Shown here in pieces: positions 31,005 through 42,994 of a DNA stretch of 64,000 nt; position 1 is the first letter of the stretch; every line of letters begins with the position of its first letter. Source of the stretch: Oegoconia quadripuncta (lineage: Eukaryota; Arthropoda; Insecta; Lepidoptera; Autostichidae); NCBI GenBank assembly GCA_949316235.1, contig OX438751.1:5356413-5420412 (forward strand), read 5' to 3'. A model generated the notes under the pieces. That model searched no databases, was not told the DNA's origin, and saw only the letters and a program-made list of their open reading frames with translations. The position numbers were made by a program, and so were the translations under genes.

Positions 31005-31690
31005 TATATCGTCCAGAGAGACTAGACCAGAAGTTAGCTATTATAAGGTATTAAACGCTAAATATCTCCGAAACATCTTAACCGATTTCCATGAAACATG
31101 GTTTCTAAGCCACGTTCTTAGGTATCGTAGGGTTTAATCTTAAAGATAAAAAAGTGGATAAACATCTGCGAGACGGCTGAACCTATTTTCATGAAACTTA
31201 GCTAAGCACAGCTAAACATAACTAAGAGTGTGCGTTGGAATTACACAATCTTATTCCACCATCGCCATTTTATCTTCAGACTAGGGATTCCACACGTATG
31301 TAGTTAACATACCGAACATTCGCATTAAGCGATTCGAGGCTCATTCATAATGCGAACAGCCAAGGCATGGAACTCCCTACCGGCGTCAGTCTTTCCTGAA
31401 TCCTACAATCTTGGGATCTTCAAGAGCAGGGTGAATAGGCATCTACTGAGATCGCATGCTTCATCTTCGGCCACATCGTCACTTCCCGTCAGGTGAGATT
31501 GTGGTCAAACGCTTATCCTGTTAACCATAAAAAAAAACACCTGGTATAGTCTCTTACATAAAAAGAACCGCACTTAAATAGAACCACGCATTACTGAGAC
31601 ACGTCCAGACACAGACTATGGATACAAACACAGCGTCATCAAATACATAACATATAATCATCGTTTTTCGTCGGGGGTGAAAAATGCATA
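31005..31690 (+). repeat. Repeat family X copy, split by a LINE fragment
   Basis: The first part (31005-31220) has TAAATATCTCCGAAACATCT and ACCGATTTCCATGAAACATG; the second (31550-31690) has AACCGCACTTAAATAGAACC and a GTTTTTCGTCGGGGG end. The two parts follow in the order seen in the uninterrupted copy at 15010, so the LINE fragment inserted here later. Confidence 0.55.
31221..31540 (+). mobile_element. CR1/Jockey-like LINE 3' end fragment
   Basis: It encodes, with frameshifts, SVRWN...HPYVVNIPNIRIK and IMRTAKAWNSLPASVFP then LGIFKSRVNRHLLRSHASSS, and ends in AACCATAAAAAAAA. It matches the LINE pieces at 15630, 18316, 21240 and 24985. Confidence 0.8.
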
Positions 31691-31979
31691 CTTCAAATAA
31701 TACTTAATGCCCAATAAAAGTTTAGATTATGAATAAACAATCGCCCTGTATAAGCGGTATTCACTTCATTTTAATTACTGGAACATTTTAAATTCCGACT
31801 GAGTAGTGTAAGGCAGAACTAAACAACTAAAGAGTATTATGTTTCCCACTTTAAACTTTTGCTTTTTATTTTCATAACTAACAGTTGAGCTGGGAACTGG
31901 AGAGTTTTTCTAAATTGCCGCACTTCTGCTAGGGTCGCCACTTTCGGGATTAAAATAGCACAGTAGGTATATAAATTTC
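31691..31979. other. No gene seen
   Basis: No recognisable signal. Confidence 0.3.
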
Positions 31980-32084
31980 ATCGTTCGTATTCATCACGCA
32001 AACATTTACCCCATTCGCGGGATTCGAACCCGCAACCGTTGGTTTCTCAGAAAGGGTCACTATTCACTACACTAATTTGTCGTC
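31980..32084 (-). mobile_element. SINE-B head fragment, minus strand
   Basis: On the minus strand it has the A-box region TTAGTGTAGTGAATAGTG and B box GGTTCGAATCC followed by GCGAATGGGGTAAATG. Only the tRNA-like head and the first bases of the body remain. Confidence 0.75.
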
Positions 32085-32896
32085 AGGCAAACAATATGCA
32101 AGTAAACATATTTTAACCCTCGGCGAAAAACTCTGGGTGTTCTCTGTTGACGGCGTTGCATGTGTGTGTCCAGCCTTTGTCCGAATGTAAAAATTAAACG
32201 AAGAGAAAGGCTTAGGTTTTTAATTAAAAAAGACCCAATAATGCTTTGTATTTCGAAAAATAGATTTTCTTTGCGCATTTAGTCCACAGTTACGGTTAAA
32301 AATCTACACGTATTTTGTTTATATAATGTTTTTTTTTATGTTTGCGGTTTCACGCTTTTGCATAACATTTTTAAGCTTTCTAAGATGCTATTTACTATCC
32401 TATAATGTGGCCATTGGCCAGGCAATTTCACTGAAGAAAACCAGAATGAGTGTGGTTTGACTGACGTTTGACTGGTGTTTTTCATTTTCATTCAAGTCGT
32501 TTTCATTTCGTTCTTACCGACGACGCTGTCTCCATCACTACAAACTTCAAACGATGTTGACGCGTGCACTGTCTGTCGGTTTATTAAGGTGTTAGGTAGC
32601 GCTCTCATTTCGGATGAGCTCTGAGCGAAACTCTTTCTAAAATCCGGTATTCCCTTATTTACCGGTATTTTCGAAACGGGTTACAGGCCCTGACAGACAC
32701 AAACACAACACCCCTCGTTTCGTCGTCAGCGTTATGAGATAACAAACTATAAACACAAAGATTTAGGACACAGACATATACGCAACCGCACACATATGAA
32801 TACACACATTAACACACAGAATAGCGTCAAACACAAAACACCCGTTGTTTTTCGTCGGCGGCATTTGTTTATTCGAGTAAATTTATAAGTTTCAAT
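32085..32896. other. No gene seen; AC-rich stretch
   Basis: Between 32700 and 32860 a motif like AAACACAACACCCCTCGTTT then CGTCG recurs as AAACACAAAACACCCGTTG, similar to the end of repeat family X. No coding signal. Confidence 0.35.
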
Positions 32897-33020
32897 CGCC
32901 TTTTGGCCCAATCTAAACAATGTAAGGTTCACAAAACGGAGGTCGCGGGTTTGATACCAGCGGTGTACATGTTCAGGACTCGGTTTGGTTGGTGGTAGCT
33001 TATAAAAGGTCCGCCCGCAT
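32897..33020 (+). mobile_element. SINE-C 5' half
   Basis: CGCCTTTTGGCCCAATC corresponds to the tRNA head, followed by GGAGGTCGCGGGTTTGATAC, GTACATGTTCAGGACTCGGT and TTGGTTGGTGGTAG. The element stops at GGTCCGCCC. Confidence 0.75.
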
Positions 33021-33284
33021 TTCTCAACCGCTTAAAATTGCCAGCCCTATGAGCAAAAGAAAGAGAACAGAAATTATTTTATGGCGAACTTTGTCTACAG
33101 AATATTTTTTCATATTGCAATACTCGGAAAAGCTATTATTAAATTCCACTAGATATCGGTATTCAATTAAACGTTCGGATAGACAAGGTTCGAGGTGATG
33201 TTAAAGCTCTTTTAAAAAAAGACACTTTAACATTGTCTCCTTTTAAAATCCGTGTTTTACTATAGGTATATAGGTGTGATAATT

Positions 33285-33360
33285 ATTCGATGCGGTATGT
33301 TTGGGATATTTCTGACCACCGCATTTGGAAAAAGACACGTGACGTTATTACAACTTAATT
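33285..33360 (-). repeat. Repeat family R5 fragment
   Basis: GTATGTTTGGGATATTTCTG, ACCACCGCATTTGG and GTGACGTTATTA match the R5 copies at 4500-4555 and 63380-63425. Confidence 0.55.
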
Positions 33361-33554
33361 ATTTCAAAGTCAAAGATGCTTTATTTTGTAGGTACTACAC
33401 CCTACACTTAAAATAGTAAAATTTTATATTTTTAACTTATAGGTAGGTACTGCTTGTACAAAAGGCAAAGAACAAGCAAGAAACTCGAGGGGTTGCTCTT
33501 TTAAAATCAGATTTTTATATTCCAAAAAGGCACCATAATATTTCATTATATACG

Positions 33555-33790
33555 ACCGCCGATTGGCGTAGTGGATAGTGACCCTGTCAGCAAAACCAAC
33601 GGTTACGGGTTCAAATCCAGCAGAGGGTAAAGGTTTGTATGATGAATAGGAACATTTATTCCCTCGTCATGGATGTGTATATAAATATTTATGTATGTTT
33701 ATCCGTTATCTAGTATCCATAGTACAAGCTATGCTAGTTTGGGACTAGATGATTGGTGTAAGTGTCCGAAATATTAATTGTAAAATAGCC
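33555..33790 (+). mobile_element. SINE-B copy, full length
   Basis: CGACCGCCGATTGGCGTAGT head with A box, B box GGTTCAAATCC, body with GTATGATGAATAGGAACATT, ATGTTTATCCGTTATCTAGT and GGGACTAGATGATTGGTGTA, ending GTCCGAAATATTAATTG. Confidence 0.85.
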
Positions 33791-34069
33791 TGGTATGCGA
33801 ACGAGCTAGTTACATCCATGGTTGATTATCATCGAAATAGTCTAAGATTTTATAATATGCTTCCTTAATAAGTTTCTGTTTTACAGAATCTTGTAATATT
33901 TTGTTAAGGTTGTCTTTCGGACCTTATTACTATTCGATTTGTTTGTTGATAGCGCATGTTCAATGTCTACCTTTTGAGCTGCCATCATCTCATCTAGGTT
34001 AGTTGCCGTGCAATAATTTTGATAGCATATAAATAGCTGCACTTCCCCAAGTACCTCGTTGGACCCGGG
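33791..34069. other. No gene seen
   Basis: No recognisable signal. Confidence 0.3.
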
Positions 34070-34290
34070 TGAGCTTCCAACACTTCACCTCAATCACACA
34101 TGTTGTTAACTGAAGACGAGGCCGAAGGTGAAACCGCGTTCAACTGGAATCCCCAACTTATTTGGGAGACAGGGTATCTCTTCTCAAACGGGCGGAATAC
34201 ATGCTATAATTATTGCTTCTTGAAGGCAGACTTAGATGGGATGGGGGTAACTAGAGCTGGCCAGCCATCGACCCACCTAAAAATTTTTGG
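34070..34290 (-). mobile_element. SINE-C copy, strongly diverged, minus strand
   Basis: CTCAATCACACATGTTGTTA, GACGAGGCCGAAGGTGAAAC and CCCCAACTTATTTGGGAGAC follow the order of the reversed SINE-C with many substitutions. A 67-codon open frame across it is a by-product. Confidence 0.65.
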
Positions 34291-34394
34291 GTCCGTTCGC
34301 TAATAATTTCCCGTTTAACCGCTAATCGCTACATTTGTTACCACGTAAGCACCCTAGAAGTAGGTAAAGTATGGTTAGGTTATTATATTTTATT

Positions 34395-34618
34395 TTAAAT
34401 TTTAAATGTCCGCCTGGCTAGCTACCACCGTCTTATCTAAAGCTGCTGACAAGCAGCAATGTTAATAGCATTGTTGTGTTCCGGCTGTCAGAGATAAGAT
34501 AGCCAGTCCCCCAAATATGTTGGGGTTTCCGGGTCAGTACGCTTCCACCTTCGACCTCATCTTCACTTAACATCAGGTGTGATTGAGGTCAAGTACGAAC
34601 CCGACGTGCATACAAAAA
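34395..34618 (+). mobile_element. SINE-C copy, 5'-truncated
   Basis: Starts at AAATGTCCGCCTGGCTAGCT and runs to GAGGTCAAGTACGAACCCGA and CGTGCATAC. Confidence 0.85.
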
Positions 34619-34784
34619 ATAATTAGTAATACAGAACAGTACAGTAGTATTACAGAAATCATAAAACGAATAAAATTTCTAAAATGTAACTTATTCTGTG
34701 TAAATGATTCCAACTCAGCATGGTGCCCCGCCCGCGGACGGATGGAGCGCTGGTATTCTGTTGGGACCTTTTGGAACTAGTTTT

Positions 34785-35068
34785 TTTTTTTTTATGCATA
34801 ACGGGTTGGTACTTGACCTCAATCACACCTGATGTTAAGTGAAGATGAGGTCGAAGATGGAAGCGTACTGACCCGGAAGCGTACTGAGCGGTATGAGAAC
34901 GCAAGTGGATATGAAATACACGACTATAGGTGAAAAGTTTAAAATTGCCTATCACCAATCAAACGGAGTACCTATACTAAACATGTACCCTGCTAGGAAT
35001 CGAACCAGTGAGCTCCGTTTTGTAAACCGTATGTTATTTACATTGAGCCACAGAACCGTTACTTAATC
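34785..35068 (-). mobile_element. SINE-C copy with internal deletion, minus strand
   Basis: Begins with the poly-T/ATGCATAACGGG 3' end, passes GAAGATGGAAGCGTACTGAC, then a 13-bp local repeat (GGAAGCGTACTGA), then jumps to ATTGCCTATCACCAATCAAA and ends at the tRNA head GTTATTTACATTGAGCCACA. It is head-to-head with the copy at 34395-34618. Confidence 0.8.
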
Positions 35069-35511
35069 GCGCACTATTTCGAAAATGTGCAAGCACATTG
35101 TTGCGCCCATAACCTTAAGCTTCTAGGATAACCTTCTGTAACTTACTTTGGATTCCATATATTTATGAGGTCAATACATAACATAAAATAACAAAAATAC
35201 TTCCTATGAATTCAATTGATTTGTTAGGTTTATTAGGGCCGCAACGAAAAAACTGAACCTCAAAATTCCTGTCGTGTAGATACGTACCACAGATACCCGC
35301 ACAGACGCAAAACATGCGACACTAAAGGCTCAATTGACTTTAAAAGGGGACTTACCGCAAGCCGCTACTCGTCACAGTAAAATCCAAGAGGAAAAAACTT
35401 ATAACACAGAGTAATAAAAATTTGCATGACCAAGGGCTCATGGCTGACAGACCAGCACTATGTTGGTTGTAATTATGGTTAATACCATATTCGCATATCG
35501 ATATTATATAA
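35069..35511. other. No gene seen
   Basis: No recognisable signal. Confidence 0.3.
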
Positions 35512-35692
35512 TTTTTTTTTAATGCACAACGGGTTGGTACTTCACCTCAATCACACCTAATGTTAAGTGAAGATGAGGTCGAAGGTGGAAGCGTACTGAC
35601 ACGGAACCCCCAACACATTTGGGGGACTGGCTATCCTATCTCTGACAACCGGAACACAACAATGCTATTAACATTGTTGCTTGTTACAACAA
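35512..35692 (-). mobile_element. SINE-C copy, 5'-truncated, minus strand
   Basis: ATGCACAACGGGTTGGTACT through CACATTTGGGGGACTGGCTA to GCTATTAACATTGTTGCTTG. Confidence 0.85.
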
Positions 35693-35919
35693 TTAAAGTT
35701 ATTAAATGAGGAACGTACTTAATTCGTTTCACATGACATTCCCATGTTATTAAGAAAGAAAAAGCTTCTGTCGAACTCTCTTGACTTCGATTGGAGGTCA
35801 AGAAAGAAATAAACATATAAGTCAATATAAGTAAACCTATGCAAACCCCTATGGCCCATAGCGCTATGAGTGCAAGAACAATTACGAAAATTTATCCTAA
35901 AGTCTAATACGTAATTTTT

Positions 35920-36176
35920 TATACATAACGGGTTAGCGCTTGAACGTAACCACACGTAATATTAAATGAAGATGAAGCCGAAGGTCGGAGCGCTCACCCA
36001 GAACTCTGAACTTATTTGGCGGACTGGGTACCTCATCTCAAACATTGCCGACTGGAGGCAGACCAGGCGGACATTCAAAATTGCCTAATCACCAACCGTA
36101 CTAAATATAATAGGTACCCAGCTGGCCATCGAAACCGTGACCACGTGTTATTTAACATGAAGCCACAGAACCGGTA
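35920..36176 (-). mobile_element. SINE-C copy, diverged, minus strand
   Basis: ATACATAACGGGTTAGCGCT, GAAGATGAAGCCGAAGGTCG, GGCGGACTGGGTACCTCATC, GGCGGACATTCAAAATTGCC and the head GAAGCCACAGAACCGG appear in order. Confidence 0.75.
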
Positions 36177-37270
36177 CTTATTCCATTTCGCGTATTTCCA
36201 AAATGTGCAATAGCAAGAGCCCATTTACTGTTAAGTTTTCAGAATAACCTTGCGTAATTTTCTAGTCTAGAATTCAGCTTTAGATTCATCTCCAGAACTC
36301 AGTCACCGATTTTAAAATTACCCGGCATTAAAAGTTCTGCGACTAGTGTCATTTAGTCCATGTCAATACAGTACCTACTAAGAATTCATTTTGTGAATTG
36401 TTTTGGCAAGAAAGTTGCTTATCCTCTGGGTCACAGCAGTCGATATAGTTAGCCTCTATACCACATTCTACTCTGTAGCCTAAGTAACCGCATGATATAT
36501 TTCATGCATTACCTCTGCAGCCGAGCGCCGCTAACTCGCTTAAACAAATTGGCAGCGCGTGGCCGTCTCATAGCTTCCAACCTACCCACATTTTATAGAA
36601 AATTGTACAATATAGGCGTTGCAATAATTTTCGTCACCGTATAAAAAGGATTGTGCTTAGATATTGTTAGTAAAATATTGACAATATGTCATATTAATTG
36701 GAATCAACTGTTATTTCTTAGCTTATTAATTTACTTACGAGTATAACCAGCTTTTTGGATTTGCAAAAATAAATACAATAATTCATTCATTACAAGTTCT
36801 AGCTTATACAGCGCGAACAGCAAGGGCTGCAATGATGACCAAGCTTGAGGGCCGACAGCGAAGCTAAGCTAAGCTCTTGTATAGTGCTTTACTCAAATGC
36901 GAGTAGACACGTCTATCTGTTACTGTTAGTCTTTTGCTCTAATAAATTAAGTATATTTATTAGATCAAAAGATAATTCATACAAGTTACAGAAGATAACA
37001 AAAAGGTGCTAAATCTAACATGGGTAAGAAAGATAGGTGAAAAGTATGGACACCAACCACAAACATTAATGCAATACGAACTTGAATACTTCTCGACTCT
37101 CGTTAATGTTATAGTACATTACATGCCGCGGTCTGTAATGAATACGTTGCTGTCAGCGCTAATTATGGTTTTTTTTATCTTTATTTTATTTAGGGATTTA
37201 TTGTCGTATGGAACATGTCAATCCCATTGTGCCCTTCCCTAGTTAACACAACACTGACAGAGAAAATAAT
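36177..37270. other. No gene seen
   Basis: No repeat or coding signal recognised apart from short AT-rich tracts. Confidence 0.35.
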
Positions 37271-37300
37271 ATATACAGGGTGTCCCAGAAATAGTGACTC
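37271..37300 (+). mobile_element. Isolated end of a TA-type DNA transposon
   Basis: TATACAGGGTGTCCCAGAAA has the ACAGGGTGTCCC terminus common to mariner-like elements and resembles the TIR tip of the transposon copies here. I found no matching opposite end downstream. Confidence 0.4.
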
Positions 37301-37768
37301 AAACTGCTATGGGAGGTAGCTTGACTAATGTCCTATACATAAAAATTATTACAAAAAAATAAAACGCACATGACCATAAAAAAGGGATGTCCGAAAACGG
37401 GAAAAATCATCAAATTTTATTAAGTTTCCAGCTCTAATTATTGTGTTTTGGGTTTCTTTGTACATTTTTCCTACCCACATTAATTGTTCGAGGTTGCTTC
37501 GATAGATTTTCAAAAAATAATGTTTACACTTGGAGTACAGATCACTTAATTTAATTGTCTTTTTTCTGAACCGAAAATTTATCTTGTTTTTTCAACCAGC
37601 TGTGGTATAAAAAAAATGTATGGGACTTGTTCGGCGAACTACTCCAAAAAGTTGCCTATTTAATGAGGATTCAAAAATGGTACGAACCAGTGCATTTACT
37701 TCACAAAATATGGAGATATTAATTTTTTTTCTTCATATTTTACGTGATTTTAAGCAATTCGGCACCCT
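37301..37768. other. No gene seen
   Basis: May include the interior of a decayed DNA transposon starting at 37271, but no transposase motif is visible. Confidence 0.3.
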
Positions 37769-37890
37769 TCGTCCATTTCCCAATTTGTCATTTTGCCCGT
37801 TCGTCAATTTCCTCATTTGTCTATTTCCCTGTTAGTCCACTTTCTCATTCGTCTATTTCCCCGTTCGTCCATTTCCTCATTCGTCCATGT
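37769..37890 (+). repeat. 16-bp minisatellite, about 7.5 units
   Basis: Units such as TCGTCCATTTCCTCAT and TCGTCTATTTCCCCGT follow each other, alternating CTCAT- and CCCGT-type ends, so a 32-bp higher-order unit is visible. In one frame it encodes a degenerate F/S/H/P-rich repeat. Confidence 0.85.
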
Positions 37891-40040
37891 GGCGAGTAAT
37901 ATTTTTCTAAGTGGCACTGACTTCAGTAGGTTTTTAAAGTTTAAGATTAAAAACGAATTTCACTACGAATTAGTAATATGTAATGGTAGCTACAAAGGAT
38001 GATATATTTATACTTATCATCAAAACTATCTGTATTGATAACAACTGGCCACTTTGAGATTCTAGACAATAAAGCTCGAGTGTTAGACCATGAAATAGAG
38101 CATTACCGACTCTGTACCTTTAAAATATAGCACCTCTGTAAAAGTGGCCTGAACCTTTTCAAAATGTACCTTCATTTACACGTACGTTTTAATATACGAT
38201 CTTGAGCGCTTTAGAGGCGTACGAGAGAGCAGCACTTTTTTCATTTTCTCTCCAAGCGCTGACTAGCTACTCTTTTTTAGGTTTATTTGATGAAAATTAT
38301 GAGGTACAAGTAGGTAACTCCCAGCGAAGTTATATATTTAGGACATTTAACATTGATCAATGAATTGAACAAATTATGTATTAAATATTAAAGGTCAGGT
38401 CGAATTTGGAATTTCATATTTTGTAATTGATCTTTCGAAAGATGTAGGCTACTTTATAAAATTTATTCAGTTCGCTTGGTAGCGTGGGCGGTTAAACCTG
38501 TTATAGAATAACAAAGGTACCAACGTGGCTCCTTTGTAGGTACTAATTAATAATGTTAAATCTAGAATTGTGGGAGACCTTAAACTTTCAGATGGCATTG
38601 AACCTTTGCCTCCGTAGAGATATTGGGTGGTTTACGTTTCCACAGCGATCTCATGAACTTCGTTTGTAAACGCGTTATTGTATAAAGGAAAATAAATGCA
38701 AAAAAGACTTAAATCTCTGCACAAAGGCGGACGTATCTCATTTCTTGAATGTCAACTATAGAGTTAGTTAAAGAACAGTAGATTGGGCGTACATACTTTG
38801 CTTGCTTAGGTATATGAAAATGAACGAGGTACCCCAAAGGTAAATAACAAGATGATTGCACTGAAAATGCAACTGAGACTAACAAAGAGATATAATGATA
38901 CACCTGACGACCGTAAGTTCGTCATAGGAATCGAAATGACTTTGGGTACAAATAATGATGTAAGCTGCATCGATATAAAAAAAATTATTTACTGAACTTT
39001 CATTTTAATAACACATTAATCTGTTGAGCGTTCGATTAGTCGTCAGTTCTGATTTTTTTAGAATTTTCTGAGTGATATTCTCCGAGATAAACCGCTAATA
39101 GAATTTAGATGCGGTTTAAAAGGAAATGTTACACGAAATAGAATATATATTGTAACTCTAGCATATCGCCGATGAGGAATCAGTTATAGTTCCGCGGGAC
39201 TTATTTGAAATTACGGTATAAAATGTACCTCATAAGTTAATCCAGGACATAGTAACAACTCTAAATAAAATTTCATCGTAATCCGTTGAGGCGTTACAGC
39301 GTGATTAAGGATCATTAATTAATGTGTTCTCTTTAGCCAATTTGTACGTTTTTAGCCAACATTGGGACCAAATGCGACTTAACAGAGGGCAGTAAGTAAA
39401 TAGGCATTGACCATTTTAAAACCACAAAAACCAGATGTTATGTCAAAATGACGTCGAAGATGCAAACGCGCCCACCCGGAAAGTGTTACAGAAACTGCTA
39501 ATAATCGGATTGAAAAAGGTTGTACACCTACGTAGCTTACACTCTGTAAAAGGCTGAAGAAAGGAAGTCTTTAACTTAAACCAACAAATATGCCATAAGA
39601 GAGCTCACATGCTTCCCTGAAGGGAAACAAACAAGGTTATAATGAAGGCTTAGACACGTGTCTACATACATTGGGAAAAATCTGCGGGAAACTGTGAATT
39701 GTCGACAGGATTATACCATTTGTGACATCCAAATATTTTGCGGCATGCGAGAATTACTACTTTATATTGACAGTTTCTTTAACCTGTACAATATCTGGCT
39801 TTATTACACATCAAAACTAAAAATATTCAAATTTAATACTAGAAACCTAAAGAAATATGCAACACACGGCTATAGGAGGCCAGACGCTAAGTTTGTGTTC
39901 TATTCTTACCACTTTTCTGAAACTGTATTTTCTTTTCTGTTGTGCAATAAAGTGTATCTGTATTGTATTGAACGAGAATACCAAAACTATAATATAACCT
40001 ATTATGGTCTAGACTTAGTTTAGCTGATGTAAAAAATGGT
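37891..40040. other. No gene seen; possible LINE tail
   Basis: A 121-codon frame at 39658-40023 shows no family resemblance. GTGCAATAAAGTGTATCTGT followed by ATTGTATTG at 39943-39975 resembles the LINE tail at 41754-41800. The remaining sequence has no signal. Confidence 0.35.
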
Positions 40041-40186
40041 ATTGATGTCGATTCGGATGTACATCATCTAAACTAAAACCAGTTTTGGAGTGGTGCCGTC
40101 GCATCGTATTGTACCAGGGAGAAAGAGACAGTACTACTTTAAAACTGGTTTTAGTTTAGTAGATGTTCATCCGAATCGACACCAAT
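40041..40186 (+). mobile_element. Foldback MITE-3, first of a tandem pair
   Basis: ATTGATGTCGATTCGGATGT and CTAAACTAAAACCAGTTTT pair with AAAACTGGTTTTAGTTTAG and ATCCGAATCGACACCAAT. The loop contains GGTGCCGTCGCATCGTATTG. Length about 146 bp. Confidence 0.85.
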
Positions 40187-40329
40187 GGTGTCGATTTGGT
40201 TGCACACGAACTAAACTAAAACCAGATTTAGACTGGTGCTGTCACATTATATTGTTCCAGAGGGAAAAAGATAGACCTACTTTAAAATTGGTTTTAGTTT
40301 ATTTTGCGTACAATCGAATCGACACTAAT
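40184..40329 (+). mobile_element. Foldback MITE-3, second of a tandem pair
   Basis: Starts AATGGTGTCGATTTGG, immediately overlapping the end of the first copy, and ends AATCGAATCGACACTAAT. It is more diverged in its arms (TTGCGTACAATCG). The same centre, CTGTCACATTATATTGTTCC, parallels the first copy. Confidence 0.8.
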
Positions 40330-40469
40330 GTCTATTTTTCCTACACGATTAGAAACAGGTTAATTTCTGTTTAAATACGAAATCTGCTTAAACTGTGTTT
40401 AGACGTTAAAGAAATAATGGTCGTGAAGCTTTTATCCAAACAAAATAATTACAAGGTATTTGATCAGAA

Positions 40470-40706
40470 AATAAATTAAATAAATAAATATGCTTAGACA
40501 TACACACAGCGCCATCTAGTTCCACAGTAAGCAACTATTGGCTTGTGTTGTGGATACCAGATGGTTGATATACTACATAAATACATTTTTTTATAAATAA
40601 ATACTTATTATAAATGAAAACATCCATAACTCGGTTACACATAGGTATGTCCGTATTCATCACATAAACATGTTATGCCCCTATAGCGGGATACGGAACC
40701 CTTGAC
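40470..40706 (-). mobile_element. SINE-A copy lacking the tRNA head, minus strand
   Basis: ATATGCTTAGACATACACAC through ACCAGATGGTTGATATACTA to TATGCCCCTATAGCGGGATA. The B box and A box regions are mutated or absent. Confidence 0.85.
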
Positions 40707-41553
40707 TAAGAATAAGGGAATAGAATATAATCATTTTCTAGGTGTTTCCTGGTATGTTAAAATTTAAATGGTCACGTATATATGTATAAATCCATTCTTC
40801 GGTCTGCTTCTAGTATTATAAGTATTATGGTCCTTTCATTCTTTATTACAAATAAACTGACAAGCACAAAATTTAATCAAATTAACTTTTTTCATTCTCC
40901 ACGTAATGAACATGGGATGAGGGGAGATTTTCATTAAAATTCATTCAATATACCTTTAGTCCATGTCGATGGCCAGTCGTCCGTGTAATAGCGAGCGCAG
41001 GTGATAACGACTACCTGTTGCCATTTGCGACAGCAACTGTGGCCTGTGGAATTATCTTTGAATACGATATCCCTCGCAAATAAAAATAAAAGAGAACGTT
41101 TTGAAAGTTAATGAAATGTAATTAAACTTTGGCTTAATATCTTGCTTAGATCGCGGCAATTACACGCTTAATACGCTCTTCGGTGAGGTTCGCAATTTGT
41201 TTACAGCTAAGCTTTTTGTAACTAGGTAAATCGGAAACATAACGAAGTAAATGTCATTATATTTCATTATATGTTTTGGACGAGTTAGCACTGGTCTCAA
41301 TCACACCTGGGAGTCTACTGTCTAACGAAAATATAGCTTCGGACGGCCGTAACTTCGGACTTTTTCTATTGCTAAGAAGCCTTTATTTGCATAACTTCAG
41401 ACGTTCCTTGCGTCCCGTACTAACTTGTAATGTCCAACTATATACAACTAAAGTAAAATAATGAAGATTGGTTTATAATTGACACAGCAAACTGCAAAAG
41501 AAAAAGTCCGTAATTACGGCAGTCTGAAGTTATTTTCGTTAGAGAGTAGACCC
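40707..41553. other. No gene seen
   Basis: No coding signal. GACGAGTTAGCACTGGTCTCAAT at 41279 weakly resembles a SINE-C 3' end but is too short. Confidence 0.3.
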
Positions 41554-41675
41554 CCCTGAAGATGTGATGGAAAGTGAAAGCATGCTCACCCGAAAGCCCA
41601 TCTTGTCTGGAGGACTGGCTATCTTATCTCTAACAACCGGACACATCATGCTATTGACATTGCTGCTTTAGATAA
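41554..41675 (-). mobile_element. SINE-C fragment, diverged, minus strand
   Basis: GTGAAAGCATGCTCACCCGA, GGAGGACTGGCTATCTTATC and TGCTATTGACATTGCTGCTT follow the reversed SINE-C order. Confidence 0.65.
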
Positions 41676-41739
41676 TGGTCCTGTTTGGATGGTGCTATCT
41701 ATCCTAAAACAAGCTATAAAATGCGTAGCAGCTGATACT

Positions 41740-41805
41740 AGGCCCACTAATGATAGGTAAATTATTTTGCGCAATAAAGAGTATTTGTATTGTATTGTAT
41801 TGTAA
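41740..41805 (+). mobile_element. LINE 3' tail with TATTG repeats
   Basis: TTGCGCAATAAAGAGTATTT then TGTATTGTATTGTATTGTA. The upstream part is not recognisable. Confidence 0.5.
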
Positions 41806-42087
41806 ATTTTGGGGTGTATCTTCCTATAATCTTAAAGTTCCTAATATTTTGCACATAGACAGAGTACCTGAGTTACAGAATAAAAATATTCTCTAACAAA
41901 TCGATAGATAAAAACCTTTATTAGACTGTGCATACTCATGAATCTTCCAATACTAAATTTTTGTCTTTTAGCACAACAAAACAGGACTTTTATTTGAAAT
42001 TAGGAACTACAATTTTAAATATTGCTAAAGAATACCGTGAAGAATATATAAGTGTATTCAGATATACGGAAATGCACTGACAGGGGG
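41806..42087. other. No gene seen
   Basis: No signal. Confidence 0.3.
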
Positions 42088-42230
42088 TCAACGCACCGCC
42101 ATTGAAACGTGCGAGGCTCTATACATGTTTGTTAGGGTAGTCCTAAGGGATGGCCTTTGTAGTAAAAGGGGTGTAGACTCACGGGAAGAAACGGGTTGGT
42201 TCAATTCTTTTTAGCCAGACCTCAGCCTAT
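42088..42230 (+). repeat. Repeat family R5 fragment
   Basis: CGCACCGCCATTGAAACGTG, CACGGGAAGAAACGGGTTGG and TTCAATTC match R5 copies at 44260-44372 and 62310-62412. Confidence 0.6.
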
Positions 42231-42994
42231 TCATACTACCTCTAGACTTGAAGAGGTCAATACCTATCAAGTTTAAACTTAAAGTGATTAAATGGTAGAG
42301 GAACAGATTTGTCAATTTTGGTAGTGGATCTCGGTCATAGAACTCCTACGAATTGTCCCCGTAAAAATGAAAGTTAGGGAAAACAATGTGCAATTTGAAA
42401 ACGAGTTCCTATTACAATGGAAACACATTTTAAATTGATCAGAAATACATGCCATGTCACGAATTCAACGAGTCCTATTCAAAGAATAACTCTGCTCCCA
42501 TAGAAAACCCATAGAAAGGAAAGCAGTATGACACGGGAAGTCACGAATTCGTCAAGTCATTTCTTTTTACGTAATGTACTCAAAACTTGCACACAACAAT
42601 ACAAACGCAAGTGCCTAAAAGTAACCGTTTGCAAAATTATCAATTTGGTAAACACGCCTATTTTCACAAAATTTCGGCTTAGACACTCGCAAAAGTGAGT
42701 TCACGGAACAATAACAGCCACCTACCGTGAAATTGTAAACTTACTTAAGATGTAAGTTTAACGAGCCTATAATTTTGTCCCAATTTGGAACTTGTACCAA
42801 CTCCAACGATAGGCTAACTTTGTCCTTTGATACTTATAGCAAAGTTTAAAGGGAGTTTCACGTAGGTACCTACCTTCATAAATACTTGCATGACGCCATG
42901 ATTATCCCGAAAACAGGGTCAGACCACCTTTATGTAAATAAACGTTGGTTACATTGATCACCTCAGGTATGAGGTCCGTAGTAAAACGAAAGTT
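42231..42994. other. No gene seen
   Basis: No signal. Confidence 0.3.

Noticed and set aside
39658..40023. 121-codon open frame, plus strand
   Set aside because: No family resemblance; its end overlaps a LINE-like tail, and the composition looks noncoding.
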